Made by a program: the position numbers and the translations under genes
Notes under the pieces: generated by a model
What the model was told of the DNA's origin: nothing
Database searches by the model: none
The model's input: the letters and a program-made list of their open reading frames with translations, nothing else
Part shown: positions 16,407 to 25,861 of the stretch, in pieces
How positions within the stretch are numbered: position 1 is the stretch's first letter
How the letters are laid out: every line of letters starts with the position of its first letter
Assembly: GCA_016934295.1 (NCBI GenBank)
Contig: JAFGTD010000266.1
Coordinates: forward strand, 1 to 41,167
Length of the DNA: 41,167 bases
Source: Acidobacteriota bacterium
GTDB lineage: Bacteria > Acidobacteriota > UBA6911
Direction of reading: 5' to 3'

Positions 16407-17429
16407 TTACGGGGTTGGGGGTGTTTTGGTTTTGGAGTAATAACCTTTGCGGGCGCGGACTTTCAGCTCCGGACGTTTCGGCAGGGTGACGGAAATTGTG
16501 CGAAAACCATTGTCCGATAAAGGATCGGGGGAATGGTAGCTCAGCAGATACTGCACCTTCAGATCTTCGGCGATACGGTCGTATATGCCTCCCAGGTCCT
16601 TGAAGCGCTCCGCAAGAAATGCCACGCCTCCCGTCTGTTCCGCGATGGTTCTCATCCATTGCTGTCCGCGCCGGCTTACCCTGTTGAGACGGTCCGGTGA
16701 GGCGCCCGGGTTGATGGAATAGAAAAGGCTGTCGGCCTTCTGTACCTCTTTGAGCGCACTTTCCAGCTTGTAGGTGCTGAAATTGTCTTCTCCATCCGAA
16801 AGAACGACTATTACGCGGCGTGTTTCCGGATCGGGCCTGTCGGGAAAGAGACGGGCAGCTTTGACTACGGCGTCAAAGAAGGCGGTTGCCGCCCCTCGCG
16901 GTAGACGGTTCAATCCATCGAGAACATCGGGAAGCGATTCCGTTCGCTGAAGCAGTATTTCAGGAGGAGTGGATATGCCTATAATAGATACGGCATCCCC
17001 GGGTCGAAAAATTGTTTTGACAAATCCTGCAGCGGATTCCTTGACAATGTCAGAGTGATACCAGACGCTGCTTGTGATGTCGAAAAGCAGGATGATTTCC
17101 AGCTTCGTCAATTCCGGTTTTAACAGTTGCTGCAGCTTGACCGTCTGCCCGTTATCCAGGACGGCGAAGTCTTCCAGCTTCAGGTTTTCGACAGGATTAC
17201 CGGTCGGATCCGTTACCGATACGGGCACGAGTACAAGGTTTGTAGCGCTGCGGATACTGGGCCTTCGCACCGCGGTGGATTTGTCCGCTTTTTGAAAGAC
17301 GGTATTGGAAAAGGATTCAGCGGAGACGGCAAAAACAAAAGGTATGATCAGTATCAGGATGAGTGGGCGCCGGGATAGCATAGGATACAATTTTGCATAA
17401 ACAGCCTTAACTGTCCACATTTTCATCAT
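16407..17429 (-). CDS. Secreted VWFA-related acidobacterial protein (1)
   Basis: 340 residues. After a signal-like segment (LILILIIPFVFAVSAES) comes the pattern LVLVPVSVTDPTGNPVENLKLEDFAVLDNGQTVKLQQL, typical of the VWFA-related domain TIGR03436, which is strongly expanded in Acidobacteriota. The von Willebrand A fold begins at ILLFDITSSVWYH, where D-I-T-S-S keeps most of the MIDAS metal site (DxSxS with Thr at the third position). VIVVLSDGEDNFSTY is the second VWA strand. The protein ends with a beta-sandwich segment RKGYYSKTKTP. A role in adhesion or complex assembly at the surface is typical but unproven. The exact start is uncertain: Met1, Met4 and Met17 are all possible and none has a clear ribosome binding site. 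Confidence 0.88.
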   Translation of the reverse strand: MMKMWTVKAVYAKLYPMLSRRPLILILIIPFVFAVSAESFSNTVFQKADKSTAVRRPSIRSATNLVLVPVSVTDPTGNPVENLKLEDFAVLDNGQTVKLQQLLKPELTKLEIILLFDITSSVWYHSDIVKESAAGFVKTIFRPGDAVSIIGISTPPEILLQRTESLPDVLDGLNRLPRGAATAFFDAVVKAARLFPDRPDPETRRVIVVLSDGEDNFSTYKLESALKEVQKADSLFYSINPGASPDRLNRVSRRGQQWMRTIAEQTGGVAFLAERFKDLGGIYDRIAEDLKVQYLLSYHSPDPLSDNGFRTISVTLPKRPELKVRARKGYYSKTKTPPTP

Positions 17430-17571
17430 TATGAAATGAAGCGAAGACGTTTAACCCGGGACATCTGCTCTGCCATTCATCCACTGACGGATCTAATCCA
17501 AAATTCCTAGATCAGAACATTCATAAAAGCATGCCGATTTCGGCCACTCAGAATATGGACCCCATCATACA

Positions 17572-17603
17572 GCGTTCGCACGTTAGTACGTTAGCACGTT
17601 CAT
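17572..17603. repeat. ACGTT-rich intergenic words, cluster 1
   Basis: CGTTCGCACGTTAGTACG and then TTAGCACGTTCATG: CGTT/ACGT words spaced 8 to 10 bases apart, between two minus-strand genes. This is a smaller version of the clusters at 30.05-30.24 and 34.21-34.29 kb. Confidence 0.4.
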
Positions 17604-17624
17604 GCTTGCAACGACGCCTTAATT

Positions 17625-19754
17625 TCACTCAATTCCCAAGGTCGCGATACGCTGGATGGTTTCCTTTTTGTCTTTGACGCTGACGCGCAGCTCGTAGATG
17701 CCGGGCGTCAATCCGGCGAGGTGGATCTTCTCCCCGATATAGGCCCAGCCTTTTTCATCGATGTTCTTTTGATCGATTGAAAGCGGCCGCCACTCGCTCC
17801 ACCTGACGGCTTCGGTACCATTCAACAGTTCCATCTTCAACTCCAGATTCGAATCATCGGAATCATCCATGTCGTGATACAGGCTGAAGAAGTACCCGCA
17901 GATTTCGTTCTGCCGGTACAGGCGGATACCCTGAACGGTTCTGACCCTGTTGAGATCGCCCGCGTTTATATCCCCGGAATCCTCCGTGTTTGCAGATGCG
18001 AGATCCAGAAGCACCAGGCTGCTGAGGGCAAGGCTGCTTTTTTCCAGATCCGGCACTTCCACCCAGGCCATGGCCGTCCCCATGCGTCCGGTGTCTTTTT
18101 CCCGGATTCCGACACGCGCCTGGTATACTCCCGGTTCAAGCGCCAGTCGTTTGGTATACCAGTAGCCGTATTTTCGGGCCTGGGCCAGGCGTTCCGGCTT
18201 CAGGTCCCCCTGGATGTCGTTCGTGAACGCTTCGACCTGCTTTCCATCGGAATCATAGATTACGTACACCATTTCAATGTCAAAGGTGTGGCGCTGCCCC
18301 TGTTCTTTGTATTGAAGGTCGTCTCCTTCCAGGAAAACCGTCAGGGATACCTGCTTGTCGTCGGTTTTGTTCCGGATGAAATAAAGCTGCGCCGAAACGG
18401 CTAAATCCGCTTTAGGAACGGGGGAGTTGACGGCTTTAAGCAGCCGCTGCTGCGGCGAAAGATTTTCATTCTCTTCATCCCGGTTTTCGACAAGATCCAA
18501 AGGCATGCGGCCCCGCTGTATCCGGACCTTGTATTCGGGATGGTTTCGGATGCGGACCCGAATATCGCGGGTATCCGGCGCGTCGTCTCCCGGTTTCAGG
18601 TAATACCCGAGGTTGTAATAGTAACGGTTGGCATTCATAGCCTGGACAAGTGTGTCGCTGAAATTGTTGGTGAACCTGTACAGTTCTCCGCCGGTCTCCC
18701 GTGCCAGGTCGCTCAAGCTATCCAGGATTTCCTCCCGGGCGGCGAAATGATAGTGAGACGTATTGAATATCTCCCCTATATCTGCATCCAGGCCCTTGGC
18801 GTCCACGGAATAAATGACGACGCCTGACTGCAGTGCACGCTCTATGACCGCCTTGACCTCCATATCCTTATACTCAGCGTCTCTTCCAAACTGGCTGAAA
18901 CCTTCGGAAAAGATAACTATCATTCGCTGGCCGGGGACCTCAATCATCTGGTCAATAAGATCCTTGAGCGCGTCCAGCGTGGTTTTCCGTCGCCAGGATG
19001 TTTCGAACAGGACCTCTCTGGCCCGGGCGCGGGTCAAGGAATACCGTTGGTCCTCAAGACCTTCCTCGGCTTCGTATATCGCTCTTGCTTCATTGAGAAC
19101 GTCGTTTCCACCAATGTAGCTGCCGCTTCTATCTACGAGGGCAGCCAGATAGGGCGTGAATCGGCTTTTGCGCTGTATATACCCCATGGCGATATTGTCG
19201 ACGGCATAACGCAGGATTTGACGGTTGCGGGTGAACTGCTGGGCAATGCCGAGATCGGTATCACTGGTAACAAGAGCGACCATGTCCTGGGGATTGAGAT
19301 TCTCGTCGATGAACCGGTGCAGGTTGGTCTTGACCCAGTTAAGCGTGTCGAAGTGAAGATGGAGGTTGTCCACGAACAGTGCCGCCGTGCGGGGCGAGGG
19401 TTTTTTAAGCTGCTCCCGTGTGCTGACGGAAGGAGTCTTTTTACTTTCCGGTTTTTTCTCCGGTTCGTCGGGAGGATTTGTTTCATCAGCTACCCGTGTT
19501 ACGGAGAAAAAATCCGTTTCCTGCGGCCGGCTGTTTTCCAGCAATTCAAAATCTTCACCTTTCAAATTCTCGACGATGCGGCCCTTTTTATCCGTAACGA
19601 CGGCGCGTATTTCTACGAGGCGGGAGCTTACTTTAAATGTTCCACCGCGGATTTCTTCCTGCGGTTCCGTTTGAGCTGTAACATTTTGAGTGCCGATATT
19701 TCCGATGCACAACAACAGGATGGAAACAACCAGACATAATTCTTTGCCATTCAT
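17625..19754 (-). CDS. Secreted VWFA-related acidobacterial protein (2), long form
   Basis: 709 residues from the start chosen at MNGKELCLVV, giving a good signal peptide ending near VTAQTEP. A longer frame from ATG 19811 is possible (it has GGGAG nearby), but its extra N-terminus is not signal-like. The TIGR03436-type domain begins with RLVEIRAVVTDKKGRIVENLKGEDFELLENSRPQETDFF. The VWA part covers about residues 120-380 (TAALFVDNLHLHFD, IVIFSEGFSQFGRD, GGELYRFTNNFSD). Its MIDAS position is D-N-L-H-L, so metal binding through the classic motif is probably lost. The remaining 300 residues contain beta-rich segments of unknown type. It is one of three paralogues in this window, probably a surface or periplasmic scaffold. 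Confidence 0.86.
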   Translation of the reverse strand: MNGKELCLVVSILLLCIGNIGTQNVTAQTEPQEEIRGGTFKVSSRLVEIRAVVTDKKGRIVENLKGEDFELLENSRPQETDFFSVTRVADETNPPDEPEKKPESKKTPSVSTREQLKKPSPRTAALFVDNLHLHFDTLNWVKTNLHRFIDENLNPQDMVALVTSDTDLGIAQQFTRNRQILRYAVDNIAMGYIQRKSRFTPYLAALVDRSGSYIGGNDVLNEARAIYEAEEGLEDQRYSLTRARAREVLFETSWRRKTTLDALKDLIDQMIEVPGQRMIVIFSEGFSQFGRDAEYKDMEVKAVIERALQSGVVIYSVDAKGLDADIGEIFNTSHYHFAAREEILDSLSDLARETGGELYRFTNNFSDTLVQAMNANRYYYNLGYYLKPGDDAPDTRDIRVRIRNHPEYKVRIQRGRMPLDLVENRDEENENLSPQQRLLKAVNSPVPKADLAVSAQLYFIRNKTDDKQVSLTVFLEGDDLQYKEQGQRHTFDIEMVYVIYDSDGKQVEAFTNDIQGDLKPERLAQARKYGYWYTKRLALEPGVYQARVGIREKDTGRMGTAMAWVEVPDLEKSSLALSSLVLLDLASANTEDSGDINAGDLNRVRTVQGIRLYRQNEICGYFFSLYHDMDDSDDSNLELKMELLNGTEAVRWSEWRPLSIDQKNIDEKGWAYIGEKIHLAGLTPGIYELRVSVKDKKETIQRIATLGIE

Positions 19755-20360
19755 TCTTAAATCCATTCCTTCAATAATACGGGAGAGGCAGCAAGCCGTT
19801 TCAGCCCACATTTCTCCCGGGGAGGGTAATCCGGCCGATATTGTTCATTAAAAATGTGTTAAATGCAAATCAGAACCAATTCTCAGGAATACGGTTCAAC
19901 AAATCCGGGCAATAGTATTACTTGCCCGCTTTTTAATCGGCAGAACCGACTTTGGCATGGATCCGTCCGACGATTTCAATGCGACACCATGAAACCTGGC
20001 CTGAACGCCTCAGGTTTAATACGAGCATGGAGTGTACTGTTACAATACAAAATATGTCGTTTCATGAAATCACTCAGGTTTTAAGCAGGGAAGTGCGGTA
20101 TCCGGAATTCATTCATATACAACCATTTATATTTTTTCACTATTCTGGCACCGTCTTTGCACCGTCTTTATTTATGAAAAACAGAGGATGCCGATGAATT
20201 GGAGATATTTTCTGAATTGAATATGTCAATATAGAGCGACCGAATTCATCAACGGTTTATTGCTTTCAGCGGAATCGGAAGGATTCGATTCGAAACCGAT
20301 GCAAGGCGTTGACGGGTATTGAAAAATCCTGGAAATGCCCGGCCTGGAAATGGAGACACA
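19755..20360. other. Divergent intergenic region, nothing recognised
   Basis: 600 bases between two divergent genes. The only short pattern is a near-tandem CACCGTCTTTGCACCGTCTTTA at 20150-20171. ORFs of up to about 80 codons exist here, but they lack ribosome binding sites and protein-like composition. Confidence 0.4.
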
Positions 20361-23345
20361 GTGAATATCCTATTGAGTGCGCTCGTTATATGGCTGATCT
20401 GCATGGCATTCAGTCATTCATCCCGGATCAAAAAGATCAGGCGGTCGCTTGGCAGTCTCCAAAAAGAAATAAAAATTTTGAAGGAGCAGCTGGCGAATCT
20501 CGGGAAATCGACGGTCGCCGAATCGCCCGTCCGGGAATCCGCTTCGCCGATCGTATCTCCGCCGAAGAAAGAGTCCGGCGTACCTGCTGCTGAATCCAAG
20601 CAACAGGCCAGGCCCCGGCCCGAGGTTCCCGGGCATGCCAGGCCGGAAAAACCATACGGTATGCCTGCAGCAACACAAGAGCCGGCCCGGGTGAAATCCA
20701 CCGCAACGAGCGAAAAGACCCTTCGCAGCTTTAACTGGGAGAATTTTCTGGGCGCCAAACTGTTTGCCTGGATCGGGGGATTTTCCTTATTTATCGGTTT
20801 CATATTCCTGCTTAAATATTCTTTCGATCACAACCTGATTTCTCCTGCCGTGCGTGTGGCGCTGGGATTTATTTGCGGTGCCGGGCTGATCGGCGGCGGC
20901 ATGCACCTTAAACGGAAAACCTACGAGGTCACGGCCCAGACGCTGTGCGCCACCGGCATCGTGATCCTTTATGCGTCCAATTTCGCGGCAAACTCCATCT
21001 ATCATTTCTTCGGAGACGCCCCGGCTTTTGTCCTGATGTCAATGATTACGGCCGGCGCATTTCTGCTTGCGGCTGCAATGAATGCAAGAGTTGTTGCAAT
21101 CCTGGGAATGGTCGGCGGTTTCTTAACGCCGCCGCTTCTATCGACATGGCAGGATCAACCGTTTGCTCTCTTCAGCTATGTCACTTTCCTGAATGTCGGT
21201 CTTTTACTCGTTGCGTTTTACAGGAAATGGAATTTCCTGGCAGCCCTGGGCGCCGTCGGTACCGTACTGATGCAGTTCTGGTGGTCCGTGGAGTTTTTCA
21301 GCAGGGAGAAGGTCTTCGTCGCCATGGCGATCTATCTCTGGTTCTGCGCGCTTTATTGCGGAGCATTCTGGTATGGGAAGAAGATTAAGCGCTCGGATGC
21401 CTGGCTGGCAGTTTCGGCCGCGGCCCTTCCATTCGTCACCTTTATGTTCACGTTATTCCTGCTCTCCTATCGAAGCATCGGCATGCGACCGGGAGTGATT
21501 TTCAGCTATCTGCTTGGAGCGGACCTGTGTCTCCTGGCCCTCGCATTTATGGACGGGAAATTACAGAAAGTCCACCTGGCCGCGGGCGGATGTGTCTTTT
21601 TGATATTGAGTATATGGATCGGCGTTCGAATGACCCCGGACCTGCTGATCTGGGCCCTGGGCGGCTCGTTCTTTTTCGCGATTCTGCATTCGGCGATACC
21701 GATGATTGCGGCCAGAGCCGGCCGAACCTCCGGGGCGTCCTGGCAGTATCACCTTTTCCCGCTGCTGGCGCTGTTTTTGACATTAATACCCGTCATTAAA
21801 GGATACGGGAGCAAGTGGATTATCTGGCACTTTGTCCTCCTTTTCAATGCAGGGATTTTCGCTCTTGTTCTGTATGCAGCCTCTGCGCGGGCCATCCTGG
21901 GAGCGCTCTTTGTTACGGGGATCGTGTTGTTCGGCTGGCTTCTCAACGCGCCGGCGGTTATCCTCGACTCCGTCGGGATGGTGATTCTTATCGGCGCCTT
22001 CGGGATCTTCTTTTCCATAGTTGCGACTTTCGTACTCCATCGATTACAGCAGAAAATGCCTGTAACGGAAGACGGGAAGCCGAAAGGTATCCTGGATCTT
22101 TTCGAACTCTCAAATAAAGACAGTTTGTTCGTTCAAATCCCGGTTTTTTCCTCCGTACTTCCATTCATGCTGCTGATCATCGCTTCCGGTCGAAGCGAGA
22201 TGGCGAATCCTGCATCGATTTTCGGTCTAGGCCTGCTGCTGGCGGCAATTGCCATATGGCTGGTCCGCTTCCTGAAAATACCGTTCCTGCTTCCGGTCGC
22301 AATGGGCAGTTATTTCTTTCTTGAAGTCGTCGTGCACATCGGGCACTTCAATCCCGATAACGCAGCCGTATTTCTTGGATTCTATATACTCACAACAGCC
22401 CTTTTTTTTGCTTTGCCTTTTTATTACAGGCAGGATTATTCAGAAACGGTCCTTCCCTGGGCTACGGCGGCCGTGACCGGGCCGCTTCACTTTTTCCTTA
22501 TCCATGATGCCGTGAGCAAAGCATATCCCAACGATATTATGGGACTGCTGCCGGCCGTCATGGCGATTCCGTTTTTCTTCGGGCTGGCGAAGCTGGTTGA
22601 ATGGATTCCAAAAGGCGCCCCGAAACGGGACTCGATTCTGGCCTGGTTTGGCGGCAGCACCCTGTTTTTCATTACCTTGATATTTCCGGTTCAGTTCGAC
22701 CATCAATGGCTCACAATCGGCTGGGCCCTGGAGGGCGCCGCTTTGATCTGGCTGTTCCATAAGATTCCTCATCCGGGATTGAGGGGGCTGGGCGTCGTCC
22801 TGTTGATAGGAACATTCCTGAGACTCGGCATGAATCCGGCGATTCTTTTGGACTATCCCCAGAGTTCGTATCCGATTTTCAACTGGTATCTCTACACCTA
22901 TGGAATCGCCATTTTTTGCCTGATGTCTGCAGGACGGCTCCTGGCGCCGCCAAGGAACAGGATCATGCAGTTCCACGCGCCGCCGGTTTTATACTCCCTT
23001 GGGACGATCCTGGCATTTATATTGATGAATATCGAAATCGCCGACCTGTTTTCGACCGGCGTTTCCCTCAAATTCCAGTTCAGCGGCGACCTGGCGCGCG
23101 GCATGACCTACTCCATCGCATGGGCACTGTTCGCACTCGGTTTGATTGTTGCAGGTATCCGGAAACAGCTTCGTCCGGTCCGGTTGGCCGCCATCGGGCT
23201 CATCGGAGTCACGCTGGTGAAGTTGTTTTTCTTCGACCTCAGCCGGCTGGATCAGCTGTACCGTATCGGCGCCTTTATCGGCGTTGCCGTCGTACTGATT
23301 GCCGCTTCGGCCCTGTACCAGAAATGGGTGGTCCGAAGAGGATAA
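20361..23345 (+). CDS. DUF2339 giant multi-spanning membrane protein
   Basis: 994 residues. After one N-terminal hydrophobic helix and a coiled-coil stretch (RSLGSLQKEIKILKEQLANL), a Pro/Ala-rich linker (about residues 45-110) leads to the family hallmark NWENFLGAKLFAWIGGFSLFIGFIFLLKYSFD. About 25 or more transmembrane helices follow. This is the organisation of DUF2339 proteins, very large inner-membrane proteins of unknown function. The terminal segment (RPVRLAAIGLIGVTLVKLFFFDLSRLDQLYRIGAF) is also conserved in the family. The GTG at 20361 is chosen since GGAG (20352-20355) sits five bases upstream. A longer ATT-started frame has no support. A terminator follows the stop. Confidence 0.9.
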   Translation: MNILLSALVIWLICMAFSHSSRIKKIRRSLGSLQKEIKILKEQLANLGKSTVAESPVRESASPIVSPPKKESGVPAAESKQQARPRPEVPGHARPEKPYGMPAATQEPARVKSTATSEKTLRSFNWENFLGAKLFAWIGGFSLFIGFIFLLKYSFDHNLISPAVRVALGFICGAGLIGGGMHLKRKTYEVTAQTLCATGIVILYASNFAANSIYHFFGDAPAFVLMSMITAGAFLLAAAMNARVVAILGMVGGFLTPPLLSTWQDQPFALFSYVTFLNVGLLLVAFYRKWNFLAALGAVGTVLMQFWWSVEFFSREKVFVAMAIYLWFCALYCGAFWYGKKIKRSDAWLAVSAAALPFVTFMFTLFLLSYRSIGMRPGVIFSYLLGADLCLLALAFMDGKLQKVHLAAGGCVFLILSIWIGVRMTPDLLIWALGGSFFFAILHSAIPMIAARAGRTSGASWQYHLFPLLALFLTLIPVIKGYGSKWIIWHFVLLFNAGIFALVLYAASARAILGALFVTGIVLFGWLLNAPAVILDSVGMVILIGAFGIFFSIVATFVLHRLQQKMPVTEDGKPKGILDLFELSNKDSLFVQIPVFSSVLPFMLLIIASGRSEMANPASIFGLGLLLAAIAIWLVRFLKIPFLLPVAMGSYFFLEVVVHIGHFNPDNAAVFLGFYILTTALFFALPFYYRQDYSETVLPWATAAVTGPLHFFLIHDAVSKAYPNDIMGLLPAVMAIPFFFGLAKLVEWIPKGAPKRDSILAWFGGSTLFFITLIFPVQFDHQWLTIGWALEGAALIWLFHKIPHPGLRGLGVVLLIGTFLRLGMNPAILLDYPQSSYPIFNWYLYTYGIAIFCLMSAGRLLAPPRNRIMQFHAPPVLYSLGTILAFILMNIEIADLFSTGVSLKFQFSGDLARGMTYSIAWALFALGLIVAGIRKQLRPVRLAAIGLIGVTLVKLFFFDLSRLDQLYRIGAFIGVAVVLIAASALYQKWVVRRG

Positions 23346-23349
23346 TTTC

Positions 23350-23377
23350 AAAAACGGGGGACAGGCCGCCCGTTTTT
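23350..23377 (+). terminator. Rho-independent terminator of the DUF2339 gene
   Basis: AAAAACGGG (23350-23358) pairs with CCCGTTTTT (23369-23377) over a 10-base loop, four bases after the stop codon. The trailing Ts make a classical intrinsic terminator, and the preceding As make it potentially bidirectional. Confidence 0.8.
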
Positions 23378-23839
23378 AAATTTATATCCCATCCCTTTTT
23401 TTGATATCCCCGTTTTTGGCGCTGCGGATCCACTCCCGGCGAATCCTCCGATCGAGTAGTAACGAATGTGTCCCGTTTTCGTAATTATTTACCAGGTCCG
23501 TTTATCCCGGATTCCAGGGTGACGGATACGGGAAAATGCACCCCGTCGGCGGAACCTCTCCTTGTCCTTGACAGATTGAGGATAAGCCGCCTAGAGTGGT
23601 GCAATTCCGGCCGCGGGGTGAGATTGAGTACGGAAGCCCCGGGACGACAGCCTGTTGCAGGGCCGCATCCACAGTCCGGAAAAACAGGATTGTTCCGCCC
23701 ATCGCAGGTAGGATGCGGGGGTTGATGAATAAATGAAGCGTAGGGATGGTTGTGCAGACCTCGCAGGGTATGCATTCGGCACCCTGGCCCGCATTCCGGG
23801 GCGCATTCCTTCCCATCTAAATAAAAGGAGTCGATTGCA
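23378..23839. other. Upstream region of the selenoprotein gene, nothing recognised
   Basis: 460 bases with no convincing ORF, repeat or RNA. Frames of 80-180 codons exist on both strands but are arginine/proline-rich and lack ribosome binding sites. A start-specific AGGAG at 23827-23831 precedes the selenoprotein ATG. Confidence 0.4.
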
Positions 23840-25576
23840 ATGAAGTGGTATATGTCAGCAGGTCTGATTGCATTGCTGTGCCTGGGTCTGATTTGCAGTT
23901 TTTCAGGCGTAAACAGCCAGGTGCAGGCCGCGCCCGCGGAAGAACAAATTACAGTTCTCAATCCGTTGGGTACACCTCCACCGATCACACTGAAACCGAT
24001 GGCGCCCCGGCTGGATACTCTGGACGGCAAAACCATCTATATCGTTGACGACGGATACATAGGAGGCGACAACCTCCTGAATTTAATGGTGGTATGGTTT
24101 AACGAAAACTATCCCAACACCACGGCGCTGTACAAAAGGAAAGGCGGCGGAGGATTTGAGTCCGAAGACCCCGAATTATGGGCCGAGATCGAGGAGAAGG
24201 GAGATGCCGTAATTATCGGGATGGGCCATTGAAGCCAGTGTGCGCCGGCAGTTGTCGGCCACTCCATCAATTTCGAACACAAGATGCGCATCCCGGCCAT
24301 AGCCCTCGTTCTTTCCGAGTTTTACGAACAGGAAAAAGAGAAGGCCTATAATGAAGGCATGCCGAATATCCGGACACAGTGGGTTCTGGGTCCAGTCTGG
24401 GCAAAAACTAAAGAGCAGCTGAAGAAGGATGTCATCAACGGCGTAAACCCGATTTCGGGTCGGCCGGTGATGCAGGAAATCGTCGAAAAATTCACAAAAC
24501 CCCTGTCTGAAGAGGATAAAAAGACCGGAGAGATCAAACGGACCAAAGGTCCCCTCACGTTCACCGATACCGAGGAAAATCTGCATAAGATGTTCCTGGA
24601 TAAACGGTACACCGATTTTCTGCCGATCGTGCTGCCGACCGAAGAGCGCGTGGCCGAAATGCTGAAAGGCACCAGCCGCGATCCCGACGAAGTCATCGGC
24701 AGGATGTCGCCCACCAATACGGGGGGCTATTTCGAATACTGGACCTTCACGGTAAAGGATGTCGCCATCAATGCGGTCATGGCCGGATGCAATCCGGAAT
24801 ATCTGCCGCTGCTTCTGGCTGTAGCATCGACGGGGAAAGAGGCCATATCGGTTTCGGATAACGGTTTTGTGGGCGCCCTGGTCATCAATGGAGACATCCG
24901 GGACGAGATAGGCCTGAATTACGACGTGGCCGCCGTAGGACCCTACGCCCATGCCAATACCACTATCGGCAGGGCCTGGAGCCTGATAGCGATCAATCTC
25001 GGAAACTGCGGCAAAGTGGGGACGACCTACATGGGAACTATCGGAAATCCCATGAATCTGATCAATATCGTCATTGCCGAGAATGAAGAAAAATCCCCGT
25101 ATCCACCCTTTTCCGTTCGGAGAGGCTTCCAGAAGGGTGAGAGCGTCGTCACCCTGTTCGAAGGATGGGGTATTCTTTCCGCGGCGAACTGGGGAGCAAA
25201 CAGATGGGGCAGTGAGATGGATTATCCCCAGATCATGAAGGACATTACGGCCCAGCAGGGCTTTTTGTTCGGCACCTGTTTCGTTCTGAGCCCGCCGATT
25301 GCCAACTTCGTTAAAGAGCGTTTCGAAACGATGGAGGAACTGGAGGCGTTTCTGGCGCCGGCCCCGGCTTTTGGAGGCGGTTTTGCAAAAATGAAACCGA
25401 AGCCGTCAGCTGAAGGCGGAGAGCCCGCCGCCAAAAAGCCGATGCCGAAAGGCAAAATGCCCGCTTTCGGCGGCTCCAGTATTCCCATCATCGTTACCGG
25501 CGGATCGAACAACAACTATTGGAGCGCCGGAGGATTACGCCCCAGCCAGAGTGTCCTGATTGACGAATGGAGATAG
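23840..25576 (+). CDS. Exported UGSC-like selenoprotein with an in-frame TGA (selenocysteine 131)
   Basis: 578 residues if the TGA at 24230-24232 is read as selenocysteine. The N-terminus (MKWYMSAGLIALLCLGLICSF, cleavage near VQAAP) is a signal peptide. Residues about 35-185 resemble the UGSC (seleno)protein family: LNPLGTPPP, LDGKTIYIVDDGY, then AVIIGMGH-U-SQC-APAVVGHS, with U131-x2-C134 as redox pair, and IPAIALVLSEFYE afterwards. A long second domain follows (KDVAINAVMAGCNPEYLPLL, VINGDIRDEIGLN, ANTTIGRAWSLIAINLGNCG), with cysteines 317 and 390. Near the C-terminus is a Lys/Pro/Gly-rich low-complexity stretch, then IPIIVTGGSNNNYWSAGG. The reading frame continues uninterrupted for about 450 codons after the TGA, and a SECIS-like hairpin follows it. 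AGGAG lies eight bases before the ATG. The alternative is a nonsense-mutated gene. Automatic annotation would split it at 24232/24284. Confidence 0.85.
24237..24263 (+). promoter_or_regulatory. Bacterial SECIS-like hairpin just after the UGA codon
   Basis: Four bases after the TGA, AGTG (24237-24240) pairs with CACT (24260-24263), and GCCGGC (24244-24249) pairs with GTCGGC (24254-24259, one G-U), leaving TGC bulged on the 5' side and the apical loop AGTT. A bulge containing U and a GU in a small apical loop about 19 bases past the UGA are the recognition features of bacterial SelB-binding SECIS elements. The hairpin is inside the coding frame. Confidence 0.6.
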
Positions 25577-25633
25577 TCGGCACATTCTCCTTCAGAGTGC
25601 CGGAAGGATTTTATAAGCTTTTGGCTGCACAGG

Positions 25634-25669
25634 TACTGCTTCCCTGGTCAGGCAGACAGGGAAGCAGTA
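25634..25669. terminator. Perfect 13-bp hairpin downstream of the selenoprotein gene
   Basis: TACTGCTTCCCTG (25634-25646) and CAGGGAAGCAGTA (25657-25669) enclose a 10-base loop. There is no T run on either side, so it may be a Rho-assisted terminator, an mRNA-stabilising 3' hairpin or a small palindromic repeat. Confidence 0.45.
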
Positions 25670-25861
25670 TAAACCCCACCCTTACCAATCCCGCCCGGCA
25701 AGCAGCCGCAGCAGGAAGCCCGGCGCAAAGTGTCTCCAGGATTCCTGGTGATACTTTAAGCTGGTGAGAAATGCAGGCTGGCCGGAAGCGGCGGCTGTGC
25801 TATAGTTACAGTTCCTGATCTGAGATTAACGAAATCCGGCGCGCCCGGTTGGAACTGACCC

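Noticed and set aside
23468..24036. Open frames on both strands in the region before the selenoprotein gene
   Set aside because: Arg/Pro-rich, no start signals, one overlaps the selenoprotein start antisense.
23840..24232. Separate 130-residue gene ending at the TGA, followed by a second gene from 24284
   Set aside because: Codon phase, continuous homology pattern across the TGA, the U-x-x-C motif and the hairpin all favour one read-through gene. The ATG at 24284 has no ribosome binding site.
24230..24232. Reading TGA as tryptophan or glycine through an altered genetic code
   Set aside because: TGA ends several normal genes in the window, including scpA four bases before scpB and the AOR gene, so it is a stop here.
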